The notes: generated by a model not told the origin, from the sequence alone. Shown: positions 52,891 to 61,251, numbered from the stretch's first letter. The stretch: DNA of 64,000 bases from UBA1847 sp942492205 (GCA_942492205.1 CALODT010000001.1:868001-932000), one strand, 5' to 3'. Numbers and translations are program-made.

Positions 52891-55500
52891 ATGAAGACCA
52901 TGACGAGCAATGAGCTGCGCCAGGCGTTCCTGGATTTCTTTCGTGAACACGGCCATGAGGTTGTCGCGAGCTCGCCGCTCGTGCCGGGCAACGACCCGAC
53001 GTTGCTGTTTACCAACGCCGGCATGGTGCAGTTCAAGGATGTATTCCTGGGCGATGAAAAACGCAGTTACGACCGCGCTGCGACGTCGCAACGCTGCGTA
53101 CGGGCGGGCGGCAAGCACAACGATCTGGAGAACGTCGGCTACACGTCGCGCCACCATACGTTTTTCGAGATGCTCGGCAACTTCAGTTTCGGCGATTACT
53201 TCAAGCGCGAAGCAATCCAGTACGCATGGGATTTCCTGACGGGGACTCTTGGCCTGCCAGCCGAGCGTCTCTGGGTTACGGTTTTCGAGGATGACGACGA
53301 AGCGGCGGACATCTGGCTTAACGAGATGAAGATCGACCCGGAGCGCTTTTCGCGCCTGGGGGCGAAAGATAACTTCTGGGCCATGGGCGACACCGGCCCG
53401 TGCGGGCCGTGCAGTGAGATCTTTTTCGATCATGGTCCGAAAGTCCCGGGCGGACCGCCGGGCACTCCGGACGAGGACGGTGATCGTTACGTCGAAGTAT
53501 GGAACCTGGTGTTCATGCAGTTCGACCGCTCGGCTGACGGCGAGATGAAGCCGCTGCCAAAACCTTCGGTGGATACCGGCATGGGCCTCGAACGCATGGC
53601 CGCCGTTATGCAGCAGGTCCATAGCAACTACGACATCGATCTATTCAGGAACATCATCCAGGCGGCCGCGGATCTGCTGAACGTGCCGAACGATGGCTCA
53701 AGTTCCCTCAATGTTATTGCCGATCACATTCGTGCCTGTTCGTTCCTGATCATCGACGGTGTGTTGCCGGGCAACGAGGGCCGGGGCTACGTACTGCGCA
53801 GGATCATCCGACGCGCCATCCGTCATGGGAAGAAGCTCGGTACCGATGATCTGTTCTTCCACAAGCTGGTTGCACCGCTGGTCAGGGAAATGGGCGAGGC
53901 CTACCCGGAACTTGAAAAAGCGCAGGCGCATGTCGAGAAAGTGCTCGAGAAAGAAGAGCGACGTTTCGCTGAAACGCTCGATCAGGGTATGGATATTCTT
54001 GACTCGGCCATCGCGCAGCTGCACGGCAAGCAGATTCCGGGCGACGTCGTTTTCAAGCTCTACGACACCTACGGCTTTCCCGTCGACCTGACCGCCGACA
54101 TCGCGCGCGAGCGTGATCTGACAATCGACGAGCAGGGCTTCGAGCAGGCGATGGAGGAGCAGCGCGATCGAGCGCGCGCCGCGAGCAAGTTTGGTGTTGC
54201 TGACGGTGGCACCTTGAAGACCGACGCCGAAACGGAGTTTCTCGGCTACGACGGTACCGAAGGGGCTTGCGAGATCGTTGCGCTCTACAAGGAGGACAAC
54301 CCGGTCGATGTATTGGTCAGCGGCGACGACGGCGCGGTCGTACTGTCATCGACGCCGTTCTACGCCGAGAGCGGCGGCCAGGTCGGCGATACCGGCATCC
54401 TGGTCGAAACTGGCAAGCTGTTTCGCGTGGACGATACGCAAAAGAGCGGCAAGGCGAACGTGCATTTCGGCGCTGTCGAGCAGGGCGAGCTCAAGGTAGG
54501 TGAGCGCGTCGATGCCGTTGTCGATGCGGATCGCCGACAGGCCATTCGCTTGAATCATTCCGCTACGCATCTGATGCATGCAGCACTGCGAAAGATACTC
54601 GGCGATCATGTAACACAGAAAGGCTCGCTGGTTGCGCCTGACAGGCTGCGTTTCGATTTCTCGCACTATGACGGTGTGAGCGCAGAACAGCTGGCGGAAA
54701 TCGAGGACCTGGTTAACGCCGAAATCCGCAAGAACATTGCAGCGGATACACAGCTGATGAGCTATGACGATGCGATCGAGTCCGGTGCAATGGCGTTGTT
54801 CGGCGAAAAGTACGGCGACAAGGTTCGTGTGCTGAAGCTTGGCGATTTCTCGGTCGAGCTCTGCGGCGGCACGCATGTGGATCGAACGGGCGATATCGGC
54901 GTGTTCAAGATCATTTCCGAGGGCGGCGTTGCGTCTGGCGTGCGGCGCATCGAAGCGGTTACCGGCAAAGGCGCGATGGACTGGATAAGCGCCAATCAGC
55001 GTACCCTGCAACAGCTGGCCGGCTTGTTACGCAGTCAGCCGGAGCAGGCGGCGTCCAAGGTCGAGCAGTTGCTCAGGCGTGGCAAGGAGCTCGAGAAAGA
55101 GCTGGCCGCCGCGAAGCAGGCGCTGGCGACCGGCCAGTCGTCCGATCACAGCGCAGACGTTCAGGAAATCGCCGGTATCAAGGTGCTGGCGACGCGCATG
55201 GACGGTGCGGATGCCAAAACGCTGCGCGACGCGGTCGATCGTTTGAAGGACAAGCTACAGAACGCGGTTGTGGTGCTGGGCTCAGTTGACGAGGGCAAGG
55301 TACGCCTCGCGGCCGGCGTCACCAAGAACAACACGGACCGAATCCGTGCTGGCGATCTGATCAAGCCGGTCGCAGCGCTGGTCGGAGGGACCGGCGGGGG
55401 GCGTCCGGACTTTGCGCAGGCCGGCGGCAGCGATGTGGGCAAGCTCGACCAGGCCCTGGCTTCGGTATCCGCATGGATCGAGGAGCAGGTTGCCGGCTAG
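52891..55500 (+). CDS. alaS: Alanyl-tRNA synthetase
   Basis: AlaS charges and edits tRNA-Ala. The 869-aa protein has the class II catalytic core (FFREHGHEVVASSPLVPGNDPTLLFTNAGMVQFK), the editing-domain zinc motif HSATHLMHAAL with the later CGGTHVDRTGDIG, and a C-terminal C-Ala domain (GAD-like glycine-rich GGTGGGRPDFAQAGG). A second ATG at 52900 is an alternative start. It is followed by csrA after 158 nt. Confidence 0.97.
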   Translation: MKTMTSNELRQAFLDFFREHGHEVVASSPLVPGNDPTLLFTNAGMVQFKDVFLGDEKRSYDRAATSQRCVRAGGKHNDLENVGYTSRHHTFFEMLGNFSFGDYFKREAIQYAWDFLTGTLGLPAERLWVTVFEDDDEAADIWLNEMKIDPERFSRLGAKDNFWAMGDTGPCGPCSEIFFDHGPKVPGGPPGTPDEDGDRYVEVWNLVFMQFDRSADGEMKPLPKPSVDTGMGLERMAAVMQQVHSNYDIDLFRNIIQAAADLLNVPNDGSSSLNVIADHIRACSFLIIDGVLPGNEGRGYVLRRIIRRAIRHGKKLGTDDLFFHKLVAPLVREMGEAYPELEKAQAHVEKVLEKEERRFAETLDQGMDILDSAIAQLHGKQIPGDVVFKLYDTYGFPVDLTADIARERDLTIDEQGFEQAMEEQRDRARAASKFGVADGGTLKTDAETEFLGYDGTEGACEIVALYKEDNPVDVLVSGDDGAVVLSSTPFYAESGGQVGDTGILVETGKLFRVDDTQKSGKANVHFGAVEQGELKVGERVDAVVDADRRQAIRLNHSATHLMHAALRKILGDHVTQKGSLVAPDRLRFDFSHYDGVSAEQLAEIEDLVNAEIRKNIAADTQLMSYDDAIESGAMALFGEKYGDKVRVLKLGDFSVELCGGTHVDRTGDIGVFKIISEGGVASGVRRIEAVTGKGAMDWISANQRTLQQLAGLLRSQPEQAASKVEQLLRRGKELEKELAAAKQALATGQSSDHSADVQEIAGIKVLATRMDGADAKTLRDAVDRLKDKLQNAVVVLGSVDEGKVRLAAGVTKNNTDRIRAGDLIKPVAALVGGTGGGRPDFAQAGGSDVGKLDQALASVSAWIEEQVAG

Positions 55501-55622
55501 CTGAGCTGGTCGCGGATAATCCCGGAAGTGCCAAGTGCAGCCTTATTTGGTTTCATAGGGGCATATCGCGCAAAAATCGGCTAGTATTACAACAGTTTAG
55601 GAAGTACGACGCGCAAAAAGAA

Positions 55623-55649
55623 CGGGGCTGGAGCCCCGCCAGGCAGGAG
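55623..55649 (+). promoter_or_regulatory. csrA leader hairpin with GGA loop and GGA-containing ribosome site
   Basis: A 6-bp stem (CGGGGC/GCCCCG) displays TGGA in its loop at 55629-55632, and the AGGAG ribosome site at 55645-55649 adds another GGA 9 nt before the ATG. Two GGA motifs, one in an apical loop and one at the Shine-Dalgarno sequence, form the standard layout for CsrA translational autoregulation. The layout is visible; binding is inferred. Confidence 0.55.
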
Positions 55650-55658
55650 TAGGATGTC

Positions 55659-55871
55659 ATGCTGATTCTGACGCGACGCGCTGGTGAGACGGTAATGATC
55701 GGGAGCGATATCACGATCACTGTCTTGGGGGTCAAGGGAAATCAGGTCCGTATAGGGATCAACGCACCTAAAGACGTCGCAGTGCACCGGGAAGAAATCT
55801 ACGAGCGAATTCAGAGCGAACAGGCCTCGGAAGGGGCGGGTGATTCCGACAAGGCGGAATCCACCGGTTAG
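55659..55871 (+). CDS. csrA: Carbon storage regulator CsrA (RsmA)
   Basis: CsrA is a dimeric mRNA-binding protein that represses or stabilises target transcripts at GGA motifs. The 70-aa product begins MLILTRRAGETVMIG and contains VLGVKGNQVRIGINAPKDVAVHREEIYERI with the conserved Arg44 region. It is slightly longer than E. coli CsrA (61 aa) through an acidic C-terminal tail. The alaS-csrA-tRNA-Ser-tRNA-Arg order is the same as in enteric bacteria. Confidence 0.97.
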   Translation: MLILTRRAGETVMIGSDITITVLGVKGNQVRIGINAPKDVAVHREEIYERIQSEQASEGAGDSDKAESTG

Positions 55872-56019
55872 ACTCGAAAACCGCTTTACCTCAACAGGCA
55901 CGGACAGTAATATGGCCGGCCCAGTCGGTAGGGGGACGCCATAATTGCGTCACTGTTCGGCTCCGACTGACCTTCAGTTCGGTGCCGATCAAGGTGCAAT
56001 AACTACCGTCGGAACAAAC

Positions 56020-56252
56020 GGAGAGATGGCTGAGTGGTCGACAAAATCGCCGGGAGCGATTTTGGACGTGCGAACGAAGTGAGTACGCCCGAAGGGCGAG
56101 GGGCTGGAAGCCCCGAGTCAAAGCGCTCCCCTGCTAAGGGAGTAAGGGCTAATACCCCTTCGAGGGTTCGATCCGAGGCGCGCAGCGCCGACAGACGCAC
56201 GAAGGGCGCCGCGAAGCGGTGAGGAGCGAAGCGACGAATCCATCCCTCTCTC
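56020..56252 (+). pseudogene. tRNA-Ser(GCU)-like copy 1, split by two palindromic inserts
   Basis: The copy starts with the same GGAGAGATGGCTGAGTGGTC as the intact tRNA-Ser at 56478 and keeps the anticodon stem-loop with GCT at 56133-56135. It is interrupted by about 78 bp in the D-loop region (56042-56119, a CAAAATCGC...GCGATTTTG palindrome followed by GC-rich hairpins) and by about 66 bp in the T-loop (56172-56237). The 3' end reads TCTCTCGG instead of TCTCTCCGCCA, so no CCA end is encoded. It is unlikely to yield a normal tRNA unless processed. Confidence 0.8.
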
Positions 56253-56284
56253 GGTGGACGGATTTACTCAAGAACTGAACAAAC

Positions 56285-56445
56285 GGAGAGATGGCTGAGT
56301 GGTCCGAGGCGCTCCCTCTCTGGGACGTAAGGGAGGTAGGGCTAATACCCCTTCGAGGGTTCGATCCGAGGCGCGCAGCGCCGACAGACGCACGAAGGGC
56401 GCCGCGAAGCGGTGAGGAGCGAAGCGACGAATCCATCCCTCTCTC
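56285..56445 (+). pseudogene. tRNA-Ser-like copy 2, altered anticodon and T-loop insert
   Basis: This copy has the same 5' 21 nt and the same ~66-bp T-loop insert as copy 1 but no D-loop insert. The anticodon arm is changed: the stem CTCCCT/AGGGAG now encloses a 12-nt loop (CTCTGGGACGTA), so the GCT anticodon is lost. The 3' end is again TCTCTCGG without CCA. It lies 265 nt after copy 1 and 193 nt before the intact gene, indicating tandem duplication and decay. Confidence 0.8.
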
Positions 56446-56477
56446 GGTGGACGGATTTACGCAAGAACTGAACAAAC

Positions 56478-56568
56478 GGAGAGATGGCTGAGTGGTCGAA
56501 AGCGCTCCCCTGCTAAGGGAGTAAGGGCTAATACCCCTTCGAGGGTTCGAATCCCTCTCTCTCCGCCA
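56478..56568 (+). tRNA. tRNA-Ser(GCU)
   Basis: A full class II tRNA: acceptor GGAGAGA/TCTCTCC, D arm TGGCTGAGTGG, anticodon stem CTCCC/GGGAG with loop CTGCTAA (anticodon GCT at 56512-56514), long variable arm, T arm with GTTCGAATC, discriminator G and encoded CCA (56566-56568). It reads serine AGC/AGU codons. It is the only unbroken copy of three tandem copies. Confidence 0.96.
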
Positions 56569-56598
56569 AACATCTGCAAGACGAATACAACAAACAAT

Positions 56599-56675
56599 GC
56601 GCCCGTAGCTCAGCTGGATAGAGTACTCGGCTACGAACCGAGCGGTCGGGAGTTCGAATCTCTCCGGGCGCGCCA
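56599..56675 (+). tRNA. tRNA-Arg(ACG)
   Basis: The gene forms a full cloverleaf: acceptor GCGCCCG/CGGGCGC, D arm TAGCTCAGCTGGATAGAG, anticodon stem CTCGG/CCGAG with loop CTACGAA (anticodon ACG, normally edited to ICG), T arm with GTTCGAATC, discriminator G and encoded CCA. It decodes CGU/CGC/CGA. It is followed by a terminator and two damaged 3'-end copies. Confidence 0.96.
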
Positions 56676-56682
56676 AATACAG

Positions 56683-56709
56683 AAGGGGTCCCATCGGGGC
56701 CCCTTTTTT
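56683..56709 (+). terminator. Intrinsic terminator after tRNA-Arg
   Basis: The stem AAGGGGTCCC/GGGGCCCCTT with loop ATC is followed by a T run. It ends the csrA-distal tRNA transcript. Two diverged versions recur at 56899 and 57065. Confidence 0.88.
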
Positions 56710-56710
56710 A

Positions 56711-57057
56711 TTTTGTGTGTCCTGGATGACGATGAGAACTACTGTTCGACAAAACGCGCGAGGCGTTTTGGACGCACAGTGCGCCCCGCAGGGGCAAAAC
56801 AGCCCCGAGGCTGTTTTGATCAATCTCTCCGGGGCCGCTCTTGCACATCCCTGTGCCTCGCGGCACTCGTGCATCCTGCACATCGCGCGCCAAATGACAA
56901 AGGGTCCCCAACGGGGGCCCTTTTTCATTTTGTGTGTCCTGGATGACGATGAGAACTACTGTTCGACAAAACGCGATAGCGTTTTGGACGCCGAAGGCGC
57001 CCCGCAGGGGGCAAAACAGCCCCGAGGCTGTTTTGATCAATCTCTCCGGGCGCGCCA
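56711..57057 (+). repeat. Two tandem modules of tRNA-Arg 3' end plus palindromic element (217-nt period)
   Basis: A shared unit starting TTTTGTGTGTCCTGGATGAC begins at 56711 and again at 56928. Each runs to a TTCGA that matches the tRNA-Arg T-loop, then carries a 72-bp element (56750-56821; 56967-57038) with two palindromes (CAAAACGC...GCGTTTTG and CAAAACAGCC...GGCTGTTTTG), and then resumes with AATCTCTCCGGG of the tRNA 3' end. The second module ends with an intact GCGCGCCA; the first is further split by ~54 bp of GCACA-TCCC-TGTGC-type hairpins (about 56829-56882). The 5' T-stem half is missing, so these are 3'-end remnants, not tRNAs. No protein gene is seen here. Confidence 0.85.
56899..56925 (+). 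terminator. Second copy of the tRNA-Arg terminator
   Basis: An 11-bp stem (AAAGGGTCCCC/GGGGGCCCTTT, loop AAC) with T run follows the first tRNA-Arg 3'-end remnant. Its stem differs from the copy at 56683 by compensatory changes, which suggests the module was kept functional for some time or evolved from a different original. Confidence 0.8.
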
Positions 57058-57064
57058 AATGAAC

Positions 57065-57092
57065 AAAGGGGTCCCTTTACGGGGCCCCTTTT
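57065..57092 (+). terminator. Third copy of the tRNA-Arg terminator
   Basis: The stem AAAGGGGTCCC with GGGGCCCCTTTT and a short TTTAC loop follows the second tRNA-Arg 3' remnant. It sits 18 nt before the end of the convergent doc remnant. Confidence 0.75.
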
Positions 57093-57109
57093 CCATTTGC
57101 GAAGCGCCG

Positions 57110-57473
57110 TTACTTTTTGACGATGTATTCGCGAATCCGGGAAGTATCTTCTCAAACGAGCAATCGTTGGCTTCCAGCATTCCGACGATGAACTGTTCGC
57201 CCTCGTCGGCGGTAAGCACCAGCTTCCAGCCGTTAAGACGCAGGAATACGTCAGTTGCGAAGAATGCGACCCTTTTATTGCCATCGATAAAGGCGTGATT
57301 GATCAATAACGACTCGAACATCGCCGCCGCCATTTCCTCAATATGTGTGTAGTAGCTGGTCTGTGGCCGAAAGGGCGCTTTCAGGGTCCCCGGTCGCGAA
57401 CGCCGTGGTCGCCGCCAAATCGCTCGAACAATCGCTCCTGAATAGCGAGCACTTCATCGAGCGCGCGATGCAA
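57110..57473 (-). pseudogene. doc: Doc/Fic-type toxin remnant with two frameshifts
   Basis: Read on the minus strand, the N-terminal part (ALDEVLAIQERLFERFGGDHGVRDRG) is in one frame from a possible TTG start at 57473. Near 57388-57394 a missing base moves to the frame of LKAPFRPQTSYYTHIEEM, MFESLLINHAFIDGNKRVAFF and RLNGWKLVLTADEGEQF. The HxFxDGNKR motif defines the Fic/Doc fold, which phosphorylates EF-Tu in the P1 protein. A second shift near 57130 leads to a natural end REYIVKK-stop at 57110. No intact antitoxin is visible upstream. The toxin is probably inactive if the sequence is correct. Confidence 0.72.
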
Positions 57474-57664
57474 TGCTCAGGTCAAATTCGTTCGCAGGCG
57501 GCGGCGCATCGGAGCCGGCGTAGCGCTGGTTGGCGAGTCCATCAAGCAACGGGCTTACTAGCTCATTGTTCGGAAACGGAACCGCCAGACCAATCGCCAC
57601 GGTTATAGCGGACTCCAGATTCCATTTGGTAGTACAGTACGACTACACATTTCAGGGTGATCTG

Positions 57665-58638
57665 TTGGCCGGAAGCAGCCTGCTCGCATTAATTGATGAC
57701 ATCGCCACGTTGCTGGACGACGTCTCCGCGATGACGAGTGTCGCCGCACGGAAAACAGCTGTTGCGGCAAAAAAGACGGCGGGCGTGCTGGGCGACGATC
57801 TCGCCCTCAATGCCGAGCAGGTCTCGGGCGTTCGGGCCGAACGCGAACTGCCGGTCGTCTGGGCCGTGTTCAAGGGATCGGCCGTCAACAAGAGCGTTAT
57901 TGTTCCTTGTGCACTGCTGCTCAGCGCATTCCTGCCGTGGTCATCATCACACCGCTCCTGATGCTCGGCGGTGCATTCCTCTGTTACGAAGGTTTCGAGA
58001 AGGTCGCGCATAAACTTTTGCACTCCGGAGCCGAAGACGAGGCGGAGCACGAGCAGCGGCTCCATGCCGTCATGGATCCCGATGTCGACATGGTCGAATT
58101 TGAAAAACAGCGCATCAAAGGTGCAATCCGGACCGATGCAATCTTGTCGGCGGAGATCATCGTCATCGCGCTCGGCACCGTGAAAGACGCACCCATGGGC
58201 ACGCAGATCATGGTCCTGACTGCGATCGCCGTGCTTATGACGATCGGTGTGTATGGCCTGGTTGCCGCTATCGTAAAGCTCGACGACGCTGGCATTCACC
58301 TGCTGGAGCAGCCGGGCAGGGTCAAGCAGGCTTTCGGCAGACTCATACTGCGCTTCGCACCGCGACTGATGAAGACGTTGTCGGTGCTCGGCACCGCGGC
58401 GATGTTCCTGGTCGGCGGCGGGATACTCGTTCACGGATTTCCACCGACCGCCGATGCCTTGCATTTCCTGGAAGGACTCGTGCAGGATACTGCCGGTTTC
58501 GGCGGATTGCTCGGCGTGATCGTTGCCATGATCTTCAACGGCGTCATCGGCATGACAGCCGGCGCGATCATCGTCGGCGCGGTCGGTCTCTTCAGGCGCA
58601 TACTGGACCGCAGGTCAACGGGCGACCAGGCAACGTAG
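57665..58638 (+). pseudogene. DUF808 (YedI-like) membrane protein gene with a frameshift
   Basis: The likely start is TTG at 57665 (LAGSSLLALIDDIATLLDDV), after a GGGTGA ribosome-site-like stretch. The first ~90 codons read GVLGDDLALNAEQVSGVRAERELPVVWAVFKGSAVNKS and end in a premature stop (PWSSSHRS). The other frame resumes at VIITPLLMLGGAFLCYEGFEKVAHKLLH and continues to 58638 with KGAIRTDAILSAEIIVIALG and FLVGGGILVHGF. The shift lies near 57938-57946. Joined length is near the ~300 aa of E. coli YedI, a polytopic inner-membrane protein of unknown role. A VAARKTA/VAAKKTA heptad duplication is also present. Confidence 0.85.
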
Positions 58639-58730
58639 GGCCAACAGGAAACGCTGGGGCACAGTTTTGGGGTAAATTCAGGCCAATTACGGCGGCCCCT
58701 CCCCAGTCACAGCGTGTACACTCTCGGCCG

Positions 58731-60540
58731 ATGCAGAATTCGTCCAAGAACATCCTGAACACCGTCTTCGGATACCCGGAGTTTCGCGGCCAACAGCAGG
58801 CCATCATCGAAGCCGCCCTTGCAGGGCGGGACTCGCTGGTCCTTATGCCGACCGGCGGCGGAAAGTCGCTGTGCTACCAGATTCCGGCGATGCTCAAGGA
58901 AGGCACCGGTCTCGTGGTCTCGCCGCTAATTGCATTGATGCAAGACCAGGTGGCGGCGCTCAACGAGCTCGGTATCGAGGCAGACTTCCTGAACTCCAGC
59001 CTGTCGTATGAAGAACAGCAGGACGTCATTGCCCGGCTTCGGCAGGGCAGTCTGCAGCTACTCTACGTCGCGCCGGAACGTCTTGCGAACGCGCCATATC
59101 GGGCGTTACTGCGGGAAGCTACCAATCTCACTGATCGCGATCGATGAGGCGCACTGTGTGTCCCAATGGGGGCACGATTTCCGTCCGGAATACATGTCGC
59201 TGGGGGAATTGGGTTCTTTGTTTCCCGGTGTGCCGCGCATGGCGGTCACGGCGACGGCCACAGACAGGACACGAGACGAAATCGTCGATCGCCTGGCGCT
59301 CAATTCGCCAGAGATCTTTATCGCCTCATTTGATCGGCCGAATATTTATTACGCGGTGCACGCCAAGACGGACCCCAGGTCCCAGCTTCTGAAGTTCGTG
59401 AATGCGCATCGCGGAGAAGCCGGCATTGTGTACTGCCTGTCTCGCAAGAAAACCGAAAGCACGGCCGAGTGGCTGTGCCAGCAGGGGCTGAAGGCGCTGC
59501 CGTATCACGCGGGATTAGCCTCCGATGTGCGACACGAGAACCAGCGTCGCTTCCTCCTCGAGGACGGACTGATCATTGTTGCGACGATCGCGTTCGGCAT
59601 GGGTATCGACAAGCCCGATGTCCGTTTCGTGGCGCATCTCGACTTGCCGAAGAGCATGGAGTCCTACTACCAGGAGACGGGCCGTGCGGGCCGCGACGGC
59701 GAGCCTGCGGATGCCTGGATGGTCTACGGCCTGCAGGATGTGGTGCGTCTGCGGCAGATGCTCGAGGAGTCCGATGCGAATGATGAGTACAAGCGCTACG
59801 AAGGCTACAAACTGGATGCGCTGCTTGGCTGGTGCGAAGGTACCGGCTGCAGGCGTCGACCGCTGCTGGAGTATTTCGGGGACTCGCTCGCGGAGGACTG
59901 CGGCAACTGCGATGGCTGTCTGCTGCCGGCAAAAACGTGGGATGGAACGGAAGCGGCACAAAAGCTGCTGTCGGCGGTGTACCGGACCGGTCAGCGATTC
60001 GGCGCGGCATACCTCGTTGATGTGCTGCTTGGCAAGATGACCGACAAAATCCGTCAGAACGGGCACGACAAACTGAGCGTGTTCGGGATCGGGAACGAAC
60101 TGTCCGCGACGGCATGGCGTTCGGTGGCTCGCCAGCTGATTGCGGCAGGTCACCTGCGGGCGGATGCAGAACGGTTCGGGGCACTCGTGCTGACTGAGTC
60201 GAGCCGCGGCGTATTGCGGGGCGAGACGCCGTTGCGGTTTCGGGAGGATCCCAAAGCGCCGGCAAAGACGACAAGGCGAACCGCCAGAACACAGATCGTT
60301 GCCGATGAAGACCTTGGGTTGTGGGAGGCCCTGCGTGCCTGCCGTCAGTCGCTGGCCGAGGAGCACAATGTGCCGGCCTACGTCATCTTCCATGACCGCA
60401 CGCTGCACGAACTACTGACCATTCGTCCGCAGACCGAGGCGGAAATGCTGTCCGTCAGCGGGGTGGGGCAGACCAAGCTGGAACGCTACGGCGTTGATTT
60501 CCTGCACGTGCTCCGCGACAACGCCGTTAGCGAGGCCTGA
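58731..60540 (+). pseudogene. recQ: ATP-dependent DNA helicase RecQ gene with a frameshift
   Basis: RecQ unwinds DNA from 3' to 5' in recombination repair. The ATG at 58731 opens 138 codons with Walker A MPTGGGKSLCYQ and SPLIALMQDQVAAL, ending NLTDRDR-stop. The +1-shifted frame resumes at PISLIAIDEAHCVSQWGHDFRP (motif II) and runs to 60540 with SRKKTES, QETGRAGRDGEPADAWMVYG, the RQC zinc cysteines (CEGTGC; DCGNCDGC) and a C-terminal HRDC domain. One extra base near 59113-59121 would explain the break. Joined length, about 602 aa, equals E. coli RecQ. It is either a true pseudogene or an assembly error. Confidence 0.9.
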
Positions 60541-60704
60541 GCGCTGGTCGCGCCAGTGGTTCACGAACCGTCGCGTATGTTCTCGAGGTTGTGAGCGGAG
60601 CGATTAGTGTGCAGTCTGCTCCGTCTGCTCCGCTGCCGCATTCACACCGAGCGATCAGGCAGAACCTCAGGCCGTCTACAGGCAGGCCTATCGCGTCGAA
60701 TCCT

Positions 60705-61013
60705 CTAGTCGCGATTCCCCAGCTGGTAGTCGTATAACGACGGAATACCGACGATTCCCGAATTCAGGCGTTCCACGTAGGGCTCGGGACGATAAACCAG
60801 CTTCAGTTTGCGATTGCCGTGCAGTCCGATACATCTTGCTGCCGGTCCTTCGTCGAGCCCCTCGATGAGTACCGTTTCATCATTGCGGGCACAACTTGTA
60901 AGTTGATTGCGTATTGAACGTGAGCGAATGCAGCACAGGATTGAACACGACGACTCGTTCGAGTTTGCAGTTGCAGCAAGTTGTCTCAAACACTCGATTT
61001 CCGGTGACTTCAA
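60705..61013 (-). CDS. Possible small hypothetical protein (weak)
   Basis: The only notable open frame in the 711-nt stretch between recQ and the protease gene encodes up to 102 aa. The C-terminal half (NDETVLIEGLDEGPAARCIGLHGNRKLKLVYRPE) looks protein-like, while the N-terminal part is Ser/Cys-rich and not convincing. I do not recognise the family and see no clear ribosome site. It could be a remnant. The rest of 60541-61251 shows no gene or RNA structure that I can support. Confidence 0.2.
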   Translation of the reverse strand: MKSPEIECLRQLAATANSNESSCSILCCIRSRSIRNQLTSCARNDETVLIEGLDEGPAARCIGLHGNRKLKLVYRPEPYVERLNSGIVGIPSLYDYQLGNRD

Positions 61014-61251
61014 CCGCGTGTCAGTCGCGGAAGTCCGGAATCTGACGGGCGGCGACGGGTCAGGGCGAGTACAGCGCTAGAAGAGCGCCGGGCTCTCCGC
61101 GGCCGCTTGCGGCACATCTGGGCTTTTGCCACGCGCAAGGCATAAAGACCGGTCCGCACGGCGAGTTGCGATCGGAACAGTTCAGGCTTGAGCGAACTCG
61201 TCGTACTGGCGATACTAGGCCGTCAGACTTCCCGATACTGCAAGGCCTGCC

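Noticed and set aside
56149..56928. A 259-codon minus-strand open frame containing RPERFELPTARFVAEYSIQLSYGR and ERDSNPRR segments.
   Set aside because: These peptides are the reverse-strand translation of tRNA-Arg and tRNA-Ser genes and are a well-known annotation artefact. The frame covers both real tRNAs and the repeat elements.
56020..57057. Possible CRISPR array.
   Set aside because: The repeats are few, unequal in length, palindromic throughout and tied to tRNA sequences, and no cas genes are present.
56291..57298. Several other open frames on both strands across the tRNA and repeat region.
   Set aside because: They translate tRNA copies, terminators and palindromic elements, have no family features, and repeat each other because the DNA is repeated.
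57474..57664. Possible antitoxin gene upstream of the doc remnant.
   Set aside because: The minus-strand frames are broken by stops and show no convincing Phd or AbrB motif, so only an unannotated gap is supported.
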